A stretch of DNA of 64,000 nt from Pedobacter rhizosphaerae (GTDB taxonomy: Bacteria; Bacteroidota; Bacteroidia; Sphingobacteriales; Sphingobacteriaceae), in assembly GCF_900111155.1 (NCBI RefSeq), contig NZ_FOGG01000011.1, forward strand, positions 1-64,000. Direction: 5' to 3'. Shown piece after piece: positions 1 to 8,411 of this stretch. The notes below the pieces were generated by a model that was given only the letters and a program-made list of their open reading frames with translations, was not told the DNA's origin and searched no databases. The position numbers and the translations under genes are program-made. Each line of letters starts with the position of its first letter. The stretch's first letter is position 1.

Positions 1-222
1 ACAAAGGGACTCATACAAGCAAATAAATGTATGATAATGGCAGCAGTCGCTTACAATCTTAAAAAACTATTAAGGTTTACAGTACGTAAAAACCAGCTTA
101 AGTATGTGGCTAAAGCCGTTTTGGCAAAAAACATAAGCAATAGTGTAGAGAAAATTTATTTACGCGTATTAAATACTTTGGATGTATGTAAATACCAATT
201 TATTTCCATAGTACACCTTTAA
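1..222 (+). mobile_element. Transposase, C-terminal fragment (IS1182/IS5-like)
   Basis: The frame is open from the first base of the window, so the gene starts upstream. It encodes about 73 residues and ends at a TAA at 220-222. The segment QANKCMIMAAVAYNLKK resembles the last conserved part of DDE transposases of the IS1182/IS5 group, in which a basic helix ending in AYNLKK follows the catalytic Glu region. The catalytic residues themselves lie outside the window. No inverted repeat end was identified just downstream, so I cannot say whether the element is intact. Assignment rests on the tail motif only. Confidence 0.6.
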
Positions 223-353
223 TAAATAATCAAACTGAAAACAAATGAACCAGAGACATAAAAGGTTGGGATGATTAGTTAATGTTGTGCAACGGCCACC
301 CAAGCCAAAAGAAAGAGCCCTTCCGGCGGTGAGGAAAAGGAAACTATTAGGTC

Positions 354-518
354 GTAGCGAAACGCTACCAATGCTATTAACTTAAGCTAAACGCTGTCTG
401 AGCCTGTCGAAGACCTTCTTGATAAGTTGAAAACTAAAATGGATTACCCTTCGACATGCTACAAGGATGACAATCCATTTTAGTTTTCTCCTTGAGTTAA
501 TAGCATTGGAGACGCTAC
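354..518. repeat. Nested palindromic element, copy 1
   Basis: The gap 223-626 holds this element and nothing else I recognise. An outer inverted repeat pairs 368-386 (CCAATGCTATTAACTTAAG) with 491-509, 19 bp with one mismatch. An inner one pairs 429-445 with 472-488, 17 bp and perfect (AAAACTAAAATGGATT core). A third, short one pairs GTCGAAG at 405-411 with CTTCGAC at 449-455. Directly outside the outer arms are direct repeats, GAAACGCTAC at 359-368 and GAGACGCTAC at 509-518. A shorter relative lies at 61240-61335. The element may be a non-autonomous mobile hairpin; no coding capacity is seen. Confidence 0.75.
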
Positions 519-600
519 AACCAGAAAGGAGCAGTATGCAGTTAAATAAACTATCCGCCTTTTCTTACCATACATCAAAATTAAATCAAACCTCAATCCT

Positions 601-608
601 TATTTTTG
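601..608 (+). promoter_or_regulatory. -7 box TATTTTTG
   Basis: Exact match to the Bacteroidota -7 consensus TAnnTTTG, 18 bases before the ATG of the flavin monooxygenase gene. No convincing -33 TTTG is visible at the expected spacing. Confidence 0.45.
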
Positions 609-626
609 TTAAAATTATTTAAGCGT

Positions 627-1667
627 ATGGAATTAGGTATTGGTATGTTTGGCGATTTGCAGGTGAGTGCATCAGGCGAAATTCAGCCCGCTCAGCAAAG
701 ATTACAAGAGATTATTGAAGAAATTAAACTCATGGATGAAGTGGGTTTAGATTTTTATGGCATCGGAGAACACCATCGTCCGGATTATGCTGTATCCAGT
801 CCTGAAATTATTTTAGCAGCTGCCGCTACCGTTACCAAAAACATTAAACTAAGCAGTGCCGTTTCTGTATTGAGTTCATCAGATCCTGTTAAACTTTATC
901 AAAACTTTGCTACCATCGACCTTATATCCAATGGCAGAGCAGAGTTAATGGCTGGCCGTGGAAGTTTTATTGAATCTTTTCCATTATTTGGCTTTAACCT
1001 TCAAGATTACGACCAACTGTATGAGGAAAAGCTAGATTTACTGCTAAAAATAAATAAAGAACCTAAAATTACCTGGAAAGGTAAATTCAGGCCGGAACTG
1101 GTTAATCAGGAAGTTTTACCCAGACCTGTTAACAACAATTTAAAAATCTGGGTAGCTGTTGGGGGCACACCAGAATCTGTTGAAAGAGCTGGTAGATTGG
1201 GGCTACCCGTAATGTTCGCCATTATTGGTGGTCAACCCATACAATTTAAACCGTTATTCGATTATTACAAACGCGTTTATGAAGCTTACGGCCACGATAT
1301 GAATAAATTCGAAGTGGGTGTTCACATGCACTCCCTATTTGGCGAAAACAGCGCAGAAACATCCGAATATTATTATCCGCTTTATGCTGCACAAATGAAC
1401 AGGGTTGGCAAAAGCCGAGGATGGCCACCTTACCAACGCAGCCAGTTTGATATGGGCAGAGGTAGCGGTGGTGCTTTGATTATTGGAGATTCCAATGAAG
1501 CTATCGACAAGATATTGGCCATGCAGGAAACTTTTGGCTTAACCAGATTTTCAGCCCACATGGATGTTGGTGGCCCTTCTCATGCTGCGATGATGAAATC
1601 AATTGAAATTTTTGGAACGAAAATAGTCCCTGCGGTTAGAAAGGCACTGGGGGTTGAGGTGGTTTAA
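627..1667 (+). CDS. LLM class flavin-dependent oxidoreductase
   Basis: A 346-residue bacterial luciferase-like monooxygenase. Family members use reduced flavin from a partner reductase to oxidise small substrates; the substrate here cannot be inferred. The N-terminus MELGIGMFGDLQ, the segment GIGEHHRPDY and the strand VSVLSSSDPVKLYQNFATID are typical of the TIM-barrel fold, and GRGS (residues about 110-113) fits a flavin phosphate contact. The frame also opens at a TTG at 606, but the ATG at 627 matches the family start. The gene stands alone, downstream of a hairpin element and upstream of a tandem array, with no reductase adjacent. Confidence 0.85.
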   Translation: MELGIGMFGDLQVSASGEIQPAQQRLQEIIEEIKLMDEVGLDFYGIGEHHRPDYAVSSPEIILAAAATVTKNIKLSSAVSVLSSSDPVKLYQNFATIDLISNGRAELMAGRGSFIESFPLFGFNLQDYDQLYEEKLDLLLKINKEPKITWKGKFRPELVNQEVLPRPVNNNLKIWVAVGGTPESVERAGRLGLPVMFAIIGGQPIQFKPLFDYYKRVYEAYGHDMNKFEVGVHMHSLFGENSAETSEYYYPLYAAQMNRVGKSRGWPPYQRSQFDMGRGSGGALIIGDSNEAIDKILAMQETFGLTRFSAHMDVGGPSHAAMMKSIEIFGTKIVPAVRKALGVEVV

Positions 1668-1729
1668 TTGTTTAATTGCCGAATTGTTTAATTGCTTAAC
1701 TGAAAATTGTGTGGGGGCTAATTTTTCTA

Positions 1730-2196
1730 CCACCTAAGGCATCTTAGGCAATTAAGGATGTTTTGGGCGGTGGTCTTTCCGCCTTTTACTTGCACCCAAA
1801 CTTCTGACTTCCCGACCTCGGACTTTCGGACTATCTCACCACCTAAGGCATCTTAGGCACTTAAGGATGTTTTAGGCGGTGGTCTTTCCGCCCTTTACTT
1901 TGCACCCAAACTTCTGACTTCCCGACCTCGGACTTTCGGACTATCTCACCACCTAAGGCATCTTAGACACCTAAGCATGTTTTGGGCGGTGGTCTTTTTA
2001 CTTTCAACTTTAAACTTTCAACATTCCACTTCTTAATCTGCACCTAACCTCTGACTTTCCGACCTCGGACTTTCGGACTATCTCACCACCTAAGGCATCT
2101 TAGGCACTTAAGGATGTTTTGGGCGGTGGTCTTTCCGCCCTTTACTTTGCACCCAAACTTCTGACTTTCCGACCTCGGACTTTCGGACTATTTTTC
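1730..2196. repeat. Tandem array, four ~110-bp units
   Basis: Units start at about 1730, 1839, 1949 and 2086. Each begins CCACCTAAGGCATCTTAGG, continues through GATGTTTTGGGCGGTGG and ends with a pyrimidine-rich run built on GACTTCCCGACCTCGGAC. Spacing is 109, 110 and 137 bases; the third unit carries an extra CTTTCAAC-type stretch. Within a unit, CCACC and GGTGG, and CCTAAG and CTTAGG, are inverted. The array is preceded (1668-1705) by TTTAATTG-type words. A related pair of units lies at 12466-12790. This array fills the whole gap between two genes; no gene is seen in it. Confidence 0.85.
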
Positions 2197-2264
2197 CATC
2201 GGGGTGGGCATTGGCTTTTTTCACTTTCAACCTCAAACTTCTAACTTTTTCCCTATCTTCAATC

Positions 2265-3221
2265 ATGAAAAGATTAACGCGCTGTATTACGTTAATCATC
2301 CCACTATTTTTTTGTACCTCATGGGGGGTCTTTGCTCACCAAAGGATTAATAAACTGGCTATTTTTACGCTTCCATCGGGTATGATTGCCTTTTATAAGC
2401 AGCAGGCAAAATATATTACCGAACATGCTGTAGATCCCGACAAGCGGCGGTATGCTGATTCACTGGAAGCGCCACGGCATTATCTCGATGTTGAAAATTA
2501 CGAGCAAAATATAGACAGCATACCTGAAAAATGGAAAGATGCACTGGCCAGGTATGGCCAAAAGCGACTCCAGGCAAATGGTATAGTACCCTGGCAAATT
2601 CAAAGAACTTATTACAGCCTAGTTAAGGCATTTCAAACAAGAGATTCCATTAAAATATTAAAGTACTCAGCAGATTTAGGTCATTACATTGGCGATGCAC
2701 ATGTACCACTACACACCACAGCTAATCACAATGGGCAATTAACAAATCAGGTTGGTATCCATGCCTTTTGGGAAAGCAGATTACCCGAATTATTTTCAGA
2801 TCGTTATAATTTTGTAGTTGGAAAAGCAGTTTACATAGAAAACCCGCTTAAAGAAGCCTGGAAAATCCTTAAACATACCCACCAGCTGGTAGATACTGTG
2901 CTCCGCTTTGAAGCCGAGTTAAATTCATCTTTCCTCTCCGATCAAAAATATAGCTTCAGCGAAAAAAACAATCAGGTAATGAAACAATATTCAGTTGCCT
3001 ATTCCAAAGCTTATCATGATAAGATGAAGAATATGGTTGAGAAACAAATGCGTTCCGCTATAATTGCCATAGGTTCCTTTTGGTTTTCGGCCTGGGTAGA
3101 TGGCGGACAGCCCACCTTAAAAGGACTAATTAAAACTGAACTTCTTTCTGAAGAAATAAAAGAGGCATCAGTACTAGATAAGAAGTTTAAAAACGACAAA
3201 ATTATCGGGCGAGAATTTTAA
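2265..3221 (+). CDS. Zinc-dependent phospholipase C / S1-P1 nuclease-like protein
   Basis: A 318-residue exported protein. It begins with a hydrophobic signal sequence ending near SWGVFA, so that a Trp and His (WGVFAH) fall near the mature N-terminus, as in the zinc-binding start of S1/P1 nucleases and phospholipase C. The motif DLGHYIGDAHVPLHTTANH (about residues 140-158) supplies further His and Asp zinc ligands, and HAFWES follows. Known members hydrolyse phosphodiester bonds in nucleic acids or phospholipids outside the cytoplasm; which one applies is not decided by sequence. The frame runs 18 codons further upstream into the tandem array, but the ATG at 2265 is immediately before the signal peptide. 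Confidence 0.8.
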   Translation: MKRLTRCITLIIPLFFCTSWGVFAHQRINKLAIFTLPSGMIAFYKQQAKYITEHAVDPDKRRYADSLEAPRHYLDVENYEQNIDSIPEKWKDALARYGQKRLQANGIVPWQIQRTYYSLVKAFQTRDSIKILKYSADLGHYIGDAHVPLHTTANHNGQLTNQVGIHAFWESRLPELFSDRYNFVVGKAVYIENPLKEAWKILKHTHQLVDTVLRFEAELNSSFLSDQKYSFSEKNNQVMKQYSVAYSKAYHDKMKNMVEKQMRSAIIAIGSFWFSAWVDGGQPTLKGLIKTELLSEEIKEASVLDKKFKNDKIIGREF

Positions 3222-3239
3222 TATTTTCCATTAATAAAA

Positions 3240-3273
3240 AAGCCTAATAATGATTACACTATTAGGCTTTTGA
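3240..3273. terminator. Bidirectional terminator
   Basis: A perfect 10-bp stem, AAGCCTAATA at 3240-3249 with TATTAGGCTT at 3260-3269, flanked by A and T runs. It sits between two genes that converge and can serve both. Confidence 0.85.
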
Positions 3274-3290
3274 TGGAAAAAGTTTAAAAA

Positions 3291-3965
3291 TTAATCTTTA
3301 ACTTCTAAAATCTCTTCTATTTTTTTAGGTTGCATTCTGCTCTTAATGGCTGCCCAAATTGCAGGTACAAAGGTTACCACTGCAATGGTAATAATCACCA
3401 CTTCGAAATTATTTTTAATAATTGGAATTTGTCCAAGTAAAAATCCACCAACCAATAAGGCAAAAATCCAGGTAATTCCACCAATTACATTAAAGAAAGT
3501 AAATCTTCCAAAAGGCATTTTAGCAATACCCGCAACGAAAGGTGCAATGGTTCTGAAAATTGGCAAAAATCTGCTCAACATAATTGCTTTACCACCATGT
3601 TTTTCAAAAAACTCGTGAGACTGGTGGTAGTATTTAAGTTTTAAGATCTTATTTTTCTCTTTGAAAACACCCGCTCCTAACACACTACCCAATTTGTAAT
3701 TGAGTGTATTTCCAGCTATTGCGGCAACAATTAGAATCAATAGCATTAACCAAATGTTAAGACCAGTATTTCCGCCTGCAATTAAAGCACCCATAGCAAA
3801 AAGCAATGAATCGCCCGGTAAGAACGGTGTAATAACAAATCCAGTTTCTGCAAAAATGATTAGAAATAAAATAAGGTAAGTCCAGGTTTGATAATCGCGA
3901 ACGATTACGGCTAAGTGAACATCGATATGGGCTATAAAATCCCAAAGCTGCTGTAGTAATTCCAA
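3291..3965 (-). CDS. DedA family membrane protein (VTT domain)
   Basis: A 224-residue inner-membrane protein of the DedA/VTT family, whose members act in membrane homeostasis and, in some cases, in flipping undecaprenyl or other lipid carriers. The core ETGFVITPFLPGDSLLF (about residues 41-57) and the later RFLPIFRTIAPFVAGIAKM are the conserved amphipathic segments of this family. Several hydrophobic helices follow. The start is TTG at 3963-3965; no nearby ATG fits better, and the sequence from MELLQQLWDFIAHIDVHL aligns with the expected N-terminus. A -7 box lies 16 bases upstream. The gene converges with the nuclease-like gene. Confidence 0.9.
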   Translation of the reverse strand: MELLQQLWDFIAHIDVHLAVIVRDYQTWTYLILFLIIFAETGFVITPFLPGDSLLFAMGALIAGGNTGLNIWLMLLILIVAAIAGNTLNYKLGSVLGAGVFKEKNKILKLKYYHQSHEFFEKHGGKAIMLSRFLPIFRTIAPFVAGIAKMPFGRFTFFNVIGGITWIFALLVGGFLLGQIPIIKNNFEVVIITIAVVTFVPAIWAAIKSRMQPKKIEEILEVKD

Positions 3966-3981
3966 GTTATCTGATTTTGGG

Positions 3982-3989
3982 CAAAAGTA
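3982..3989 (-). promoter_or_regulatory. -7 box TACTTTTG
   Basis: TAnnTTTG match on the minus strand, 16 bases before the TTG start of the DedA gene. It supports that non-ATG start. Confidence 0.45.
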
Positions 3990-4030
3990 TGAATATGAAA
4001 AGGATTTTAATTCACAGGTAAGTAAATATA

Positions 4031-4744
4031 TTAGTTAGACTGAATTAAGCGCATTTGAAGTTCACTCGCTTTATTACCATCAAGCAAAACAGTATAAACT
4101 CTTCCTTTACTAATGGCAATTTTCTTCACAGTGGTTCCTGCAGAGTCTAAGGAATCTACCGGCTTCTGCGTGGCTATAGGATTCGTTAAATCAAAAAATA
4201 TTTTTGTTGCTTTGGTAACCTTTATTTTATAGGTTACTCTATTTCCATAAGCCAAAGTAAAGGGAGCAAATGCATTTCCTGCATCTTTTACTTGAATAGT
4301 ATTAGATCCCAGCATATAACCCAGATTTATGAAAGTGAGTTTAGCAGAATCTAAATCTTTTTTCACATCATCTTTAAAAACAAGTAATGAAGCCGAGTCT
4401 GTTGGTGATTTTCGGGTATAAAAAATCGAATAATGTGCCCCAATGTCAAACTTTTGATCAACAGATGCCACAACAGGAGTTGTATTAATCCTCCTTGAAG
4501 TAATTTTATAGGTTGAATCGCCGGCAACCACTATGTAATTACTATTAGATCCGTATACTGTAGAGTTTCCTGACTGAATTCCATTCAAGTAAAAATTTTG
4601 AGTGGTATCAGTTATCGCAATTTGAAAATACCTGACTTTTGCATCACCAGCAATAAAATTTTCATTTTTACTACACGCTACAAAACATAAGGCTAATCCG
4701 AATAATGAAAATATGCTGGTAAATATAAATGATCTGCTTTTCAT
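4031..4744 (-). CDS. DUF4397 domain lipoprotein (downstream copy)
   Basis: A 237-residue lipoprotein. The signal sequence starts MKSRSFIFTSIFSLFGLA and ends in a lipobox with the lipidated Cys in FVACS. The mature part has the DUF4397 pattern: short beta strands, a phrase on surface groups (NFYLNGIQSGN), SIFYTRKSP and a second half starting KLTFINLGYML. The function of DUF4397 proteins is not established. The open frame reaches 4783, but the ATG at 4744 heads the signal peptide. It lies 58 bases after another DUF4397 gene on the same strand and the two probably share a transcript. Confidence 0.8.
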   Translation of the reverse strand: MKSRSFIFTSIFSLFGLALCFVACSKNENFIAGDAKVRYFQIAITDTTQNFYLNGIQSGNSTVYGSNSNYIVVAGDSTYKITSRRINTTPVVASVDQKFDIGAHYSIFYTRKSPTDSASLLVFKDDVKKDLDSAKLTFINLGYMLGSNTIQVKDAGNAFAPFTLAYGNRVTYKIKVTKATKIFFDLTNPIATQKPVDSLDSAGTTVKKIAISKGRVYTVLLDGNKASELQMRLIQSN

Positions 4745-4802
4745 AAAAAGTCTGTGTACTATAAAAACGTAAAGATAGCACAAAGCATATTAAGTTATTA
4801 AA

Positions 4803-5480
4803 TTAATTATCGGTAATGATGTGTGCTTCCAGTGTGGCAGAAGTATTACCACTAAACCAAATGGTATAAATCTTTCCTCCCTCCAGCAGCGTACCATCTA
4901 TAGTTTTAACATTACCCGAACCTACTACAGTATATCTTAGATTGCTGCCGGCCTCTACCGCAAAATAATTTGAAGCTTCTTTATATAACAGCGCATTCAC
5001 AAATTGTATGCCTGCCTGTACGCTCACATTAATACCGGTTCCAAATGTGGGTGTGAGATTAATGAGCTTTATTTTGGCCTTCCCGGCTTCCGTGTTGCTT
5101 AAATTATCTTCGTAGCTCACAATTTCACGTTCTCCAGCCCTATTATTGGTTAAGAAAACCGTGTAAACAATTGATGGCGTAAAATTTAAGGTTCCGGTAG
5201 TCGCTACGTTATTAGCACCCATAAAAGAAAGATTTCTGCTTCCAGAAAAAAGCTTTACATATTCACTGGATTCACCAAATGCAAGTGCTGTGGTCGTTTT
5301 CTTTTCACTATCTACGTAAACATCCTGATGAAATTCTGTTAACACGGCGTTAACCAGTTTCACTCTGGTTTCTCCTTTCACCACAACATCAGGATCATGC
5401 TTTTTACACGAACTAAGCTGTATGGAGGCTATAATTAAACAGATAATAATTTGAGTTGAGCAGTTAGTAAAGATTTTCAT
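4803..5480 (-). CDS. DUF4397 domain lipoprotein (upstream copy)
   Basis: A 225-residue predicted lipoprotein. The start at 5480 precedes a signal sequence that ends in LSSCKK, with Cys as the lipidation site. KVKLVNAVLTEFHQDVYV-like and KIKLINLTPTFGTGINVSV segments give two half-repeats typical of DUF4397. It resembles its downstream neighbour in length, lipobox and domain, so the pair probably arose by duplication and then diverged strongly. It lies 87 bases downstream of dnaN on the same strand. The open frame upstream of 5480 adds only 16 non-signal residues. Confidence 0.78.
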   Translation of the reverse strand: MKIFTNCSTQIIICLIIASIQLSSCKKHDPDVVVKGETRVKLVNAVLTEFHQDVYVDSEKKTTTALAFGESSEYVKLFSGSRNLSFMGANNVATTGTLNFTPSIVYTVFLTNNRAGEREIVSYEDNLSNTEAGKAKIKLINLTPTFGTGINVSVQAGIQFVNALLYKEASNYFAVEAGSNLRYTVVGSGNVKTIDGTLLEGGKIYTIWFSGNTSATLEAHIITDN

Positions 5481-5567
5481 AGGTTGTTGTATTTGGTTGT
5501 AAACAGCAATGGCTTGGTCAAAAACCAAGCCATTTTATGTTAAAAAACTAAAAGAGTAGTTTATTTA

Positions 5568-6692
5568 TTAGTAACTGTTGTTTAACATAACAGGCATTAC
5601 CAACATTAATACATCCTCGTTCTCGTCATTTGTTTGTGGAATTAACAAGCCCGCTCTGTTAGGCGTAGAAAGTTCTAAAGTAACTTCTTCTCCGCTCAAA
5701 TTGTTTAGCATTTCTATTAAGAAACGTGCATTGAAGCCTATTTCCAAATCTTCACCGTCATATTGACAACTTAAACGTTCGTGTGCTTCGTTCGCGAAAT
5801 CTAGATCTTCTGAAGAAATATTCAGTTCACTTCCGTTAATTTTTAACCTTACCTGGTGTGTAGTTTTATTTGCAAAAATAACTACACGTCGCAAAGTATT
5901 TAAGAATAATCCTCTGTCAATCACCAACTTGTTTGGATTGTTTTGAGGAATAACCGCCTCGTAATCTGGATAGCGTTCGTCTATTAAACGACACACCAGG
6001 TTAATATTTTCAAATTTAAAAAATGCACTTGTAGCATTATAATCAACGGAAACATTAATGTCTGTTGAAGGTAACGCAGCTTTTAAAAGTGTTAATGCCT
6101 TTTTAGGTAAAATAAACGATGCAGCTTTATCAGCTTTGCTATCCATTCTGCGGTAACGTACCAGTTTATGTGCATCTGTTGCAACAAAAGTAATATGCTG
6201 AGGAGACAACTGACAGAAAACACCTGTCATTGCCGGACGAAGCTCATCATTACTTACCGCAAAAATTGTTTTGGTAATCGCTTCAGTAAGTACTGATGCA
6301 GGCAAATTAACTGATGAAGCGTTTTCTACCACAGGAATTTTTGGAAAATCATCTCCATTTTCTCCACTCAACTTATATTTACCGTCACCTGCACTAATCT
6401 CGATAGCGAAAGTGCTATCATCAATGTTAAAAGCTATAGGCTGATCTGGTAAAGTTTTTAAAGTATCTAATAAAATTTTTGATGGAACAGCTACCTTGCC
6501 TTCTTCCTTTGATTCTACAGGTAAAGCTGTAGTCATGCTGGTTTGCAAGTCGGTTGCAGAGATAGTCAAGTTTCCGTCTTTAATCTCAAATAGAAAATTT
6601 TCTAATATTGGTAAAACCGTACTGCTGCTTGATGCACCATTTACAGTTTGTAGATGTTTTAATAAAGTTGATGTGGATACAATAAATCTCAT
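5568..6692 (-). CDS. dnaN: DNA polymerase III subunit beta (sliding clamp)
   Basis: A 374-residue sliding clamp, the usual length. The clamp dimer encircles DNA and tethers polymerase III and other factors. The protein starts MRFIVSTSTLLKHLQTVNG and shows the three topologically similar domains; GVFCQLSPQHITFVATDAHKLVR is the conserved domain 2 segment and the C-terminus LMLVMPVMLNNSY has the MPM(R/L) motif lining the partner-binding pocket. A TATTTTTG box lies 19 bases upstream. The gene follows gldF-gldG on the same strand. The polymerase subunit that should bind this clamp, dnaE, is at 36.8-41.2 kb in the same window. Confidence 0.97.
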   Translation of the reverse strand: MRFIVSTSTLLKHLQTVNGASSSSTVLPILENFLFEIKDGNLTISATDLQTSMTTALPVESKEEGKVAVPSKILLDTLKTLPDQPIAFNIDDSTFAIEISAGDGKYKLSGENGDDFPKIPVVENASSVNLPASVLTEAITKTIFAVSNDELRPAMTGVFCQLSPQHITFVATDAHKLVRYRRMDSKADKAASFILPKKALTLLKAALPSTDINVSVDYNATSAFFKFENINLVCRLIDERYPDYEAVIPQNNPNKLVIDRGLFLNTLRRVVIFANKTTHQVRLKINGSELNISSEDLDFANEAHERLSCQYDGEDLEIGFNARFLIEMLNNLSGEEVTLELSTPNRAGLLIPQTNDENEDVLMLVMPVMLNNSY

Positions 6693-6711
6693 GATATCAT
6701 TAAGTCTTCTT

Positions 6712-6719
6712 CAAAAATA
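6712..6719 (-). promoter_or_regulatory. -7 box TATTTTTG before dnaN
   Basis: TAnnTTTG match on the minus strand, 19 bases before the dnaN ATG and within the short gap after gldG. It suggests that dnaN has its own promoter. Confidence 0.45.
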
Positions 6720-6725
6720 TAAAAA

Positions 6726-8411
6726 TTATTTAGCGTACTTGTACTTGCGGTAATAATGTTGAAAAATTGCAAAGAATATTAACAAAAGCAAAGGAGCGAT
6801 TACATTTATAAACTGCCATTTCGTCTTTTCGATCTTAATTTTGCCTTTATCCATTAATCTAATCTTCACTTCTTTATCTCGAAGGCTGATTAAATTATCT
6901 TCATCGGTAAAATAGTCAATTATATTTAACAAAAGGGCTTTATTTCCATATGTTCTTTGGGTGTAACGGTCATATCCCAGCGGCAAAGGCGAGCCATCTT
7001 TCTCTACAACCTGATTTTTAAACACATCGCCATCCCCAATTACGATCATTTTTGCGGATTTACCCGATGCCACTGTGGTATAAGGTGCGGTAATTCCCGC
7101 CGGTAATGGTCGGCCGGCAAAAACCGAAGGGAAGCTACCTTCCAGCAATACGGCAACATTTTTAGGCACATTTCTAAATAACCTGGGGTCTGGTTGTTCT
7201 GCAACCATTTGCAAACTGAACATTTTAGGAAGCTCAAAAACGCGATTAAATGCTGAGGTACTCAGCAGGTAAGATTTAGATAGGCCTTTTGCCCCAATGG
7301 TGTCAACAGTACTTGGAAATTCTGTTTTCACCCCATCAAGCTTCTTAACAACACTTTGAGCGGTATCTGGCAATACGATAGGATAATAAAACCAGGGAAG
7401 CAACTGAATCTGGCTTTGCCCCCCAACTGCTCCCGTGGATACAGGAATCTCTGCACAATTTGCCGGATCTGCAATTACATTATAGTTAATCCTTGCTCCA
7501 TACATGAAAAGCATATCATCCAGGTTTAAATTCTGGTTAACTACCATTTGGCCAGCTTTTCCCCTCAAACTATCCAGCTCTGCAGTGACCTGATCAATAC
7601 TCCACAACACTCTTCCGCCATTCATAACGAAATAGTTTATCTTGTACTTTTCTGTTTCGGTGAATGCATTTTTCGGTTTAGCAATTACCAGCACTTTCAA
7701 TTTATCAAGCCCCTCTTTATCAATGGTTTTTAAATCTACTCTCCCTACTAGATAACCATTGGAAAGGCTTCTAATGGCATCAAATAACTGCATATCGCTG
7801 AGTTCGCCGTTCCCCTCCGAAAAGCCAATGCGTGGGTTATTTCCGGTAATAACCTTCTTTAAACTCGAAGTAAAAACATATTCCAGGTTTTCGATGGAGC
7901 GATTGATATTATTTTCATAACTACCGGCAGCATCTAAATTTTGAAGCAGTTTAACAGGTAGCAACTTACCATCACTTTCTATCATGGCCATCGGGAAAAC
8001 AAGCTTTTGTGTTAAGCCTGCTTCTGTTTTAACGCTTAAGTTGGTAGCTTCAATCCCTTGTTCGTATAAATTATTGATAACCGTATCCTGGTCTGCGGCG
8101 CTTAATCCTTTCAGGGGATCAACAAAAACAACTTTAATTTCCTTTGAAGAATAAGCACTATAATCTGCTAAAAGATCTCGCACACCTTTTTGAAGCCTTT
8201 TAAAGGGGGGTGGAAGTGCTCCATCTAAGAATACGGTAACGGTGACCGGTTTTTGATTATTTTCCAGTAGCTTTTTTGTCTTGTCATTTAAAGTGAATCG
8301 CTTATCACTTGTAAAATCGAAGCGGTGATAAAAGTAACCTCCCAATAGGTTAATTAAAAATAATGCTATGATTACAGCTAAAGGATTTACCCATTTCCTA
8401 TTTTTCATCAT
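6726..8411 (-). CDS. gldG: Gliding motility ABC transporter substrate-binding-like protein GldG
   Basis: A 561-residue membrane protein of the GldG family. One helix near the N-terminus (NPLAVIIALFLINLLGGYF) is followed by a large periplasmic region with KRFTLNDKTKKLLENNQKPV and by a C-terminal helix (INVIAPLLLLIFFAIF) just before the end. GldG pairs with GldF and the ATPase GldA; in flavobacteria these genes are needed for gliding, though their transport substrate is unknown. The start overlaps the gldF stop by one base, so translation is coupled. Presence of gld genes does not itself prove that the organism glides. Confidence 0.93.
   Translation of the reverse strand: MMKNRKWVNPLAVIIALFLINLLGGYFYHRFDFTSDKRFTLNDKTKKLLENNQKPVTVTVFLDGALPPPFKRLQKGVRDLLADYSAYSSKEIKVVFVDPLKGLSAADQDTVINNLYEQGIEATNLSVKTEAGLTQKLVFPMAMIESDGKLLPVKLLQNLDAAGSYENNINRSIENLEYVFTSSLKKVITGNNPRIGFSEGNGELSDMQLFDAIRSLSNGYLVGRVDLKTIDKEGLDKLKVLVIAKPKNAFTETEKYKINYFVMNGGRVLWSIDQVTAELDSLRGKAGQMVVNQNLNLDDMLFMYGARINYNVIADPANCAEIPVSTGAVGGQSQIQLLPWFYYPIVLPDTAQSVVKKLDGVKTEFPSTVDTIGAKGLSKSYLLSTSAFNRVFELPKMFSLQMVAEQPDPRLFRNVPKNVAVLLEGSFPSVFAGRPLPAGITAPYTTVASGKSAKMIVIGDGDVFKNQVVEKDGSPLPLGYDRYTQRTYGNKALLLNIIDYFTDEDNLISLRDKEVKIRLMDKGKIKIEKTKWQFINVIAPLLLLIFFAIFQHYYRKYKYAK

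Noticed and set aside
2108..2299. A 63-codon minus-strand frame across the 110-bp array and the start of the nuclease-like gene.
   Set aside because: It is made of repeat sequence and overlaps a strong gene on the other strand.
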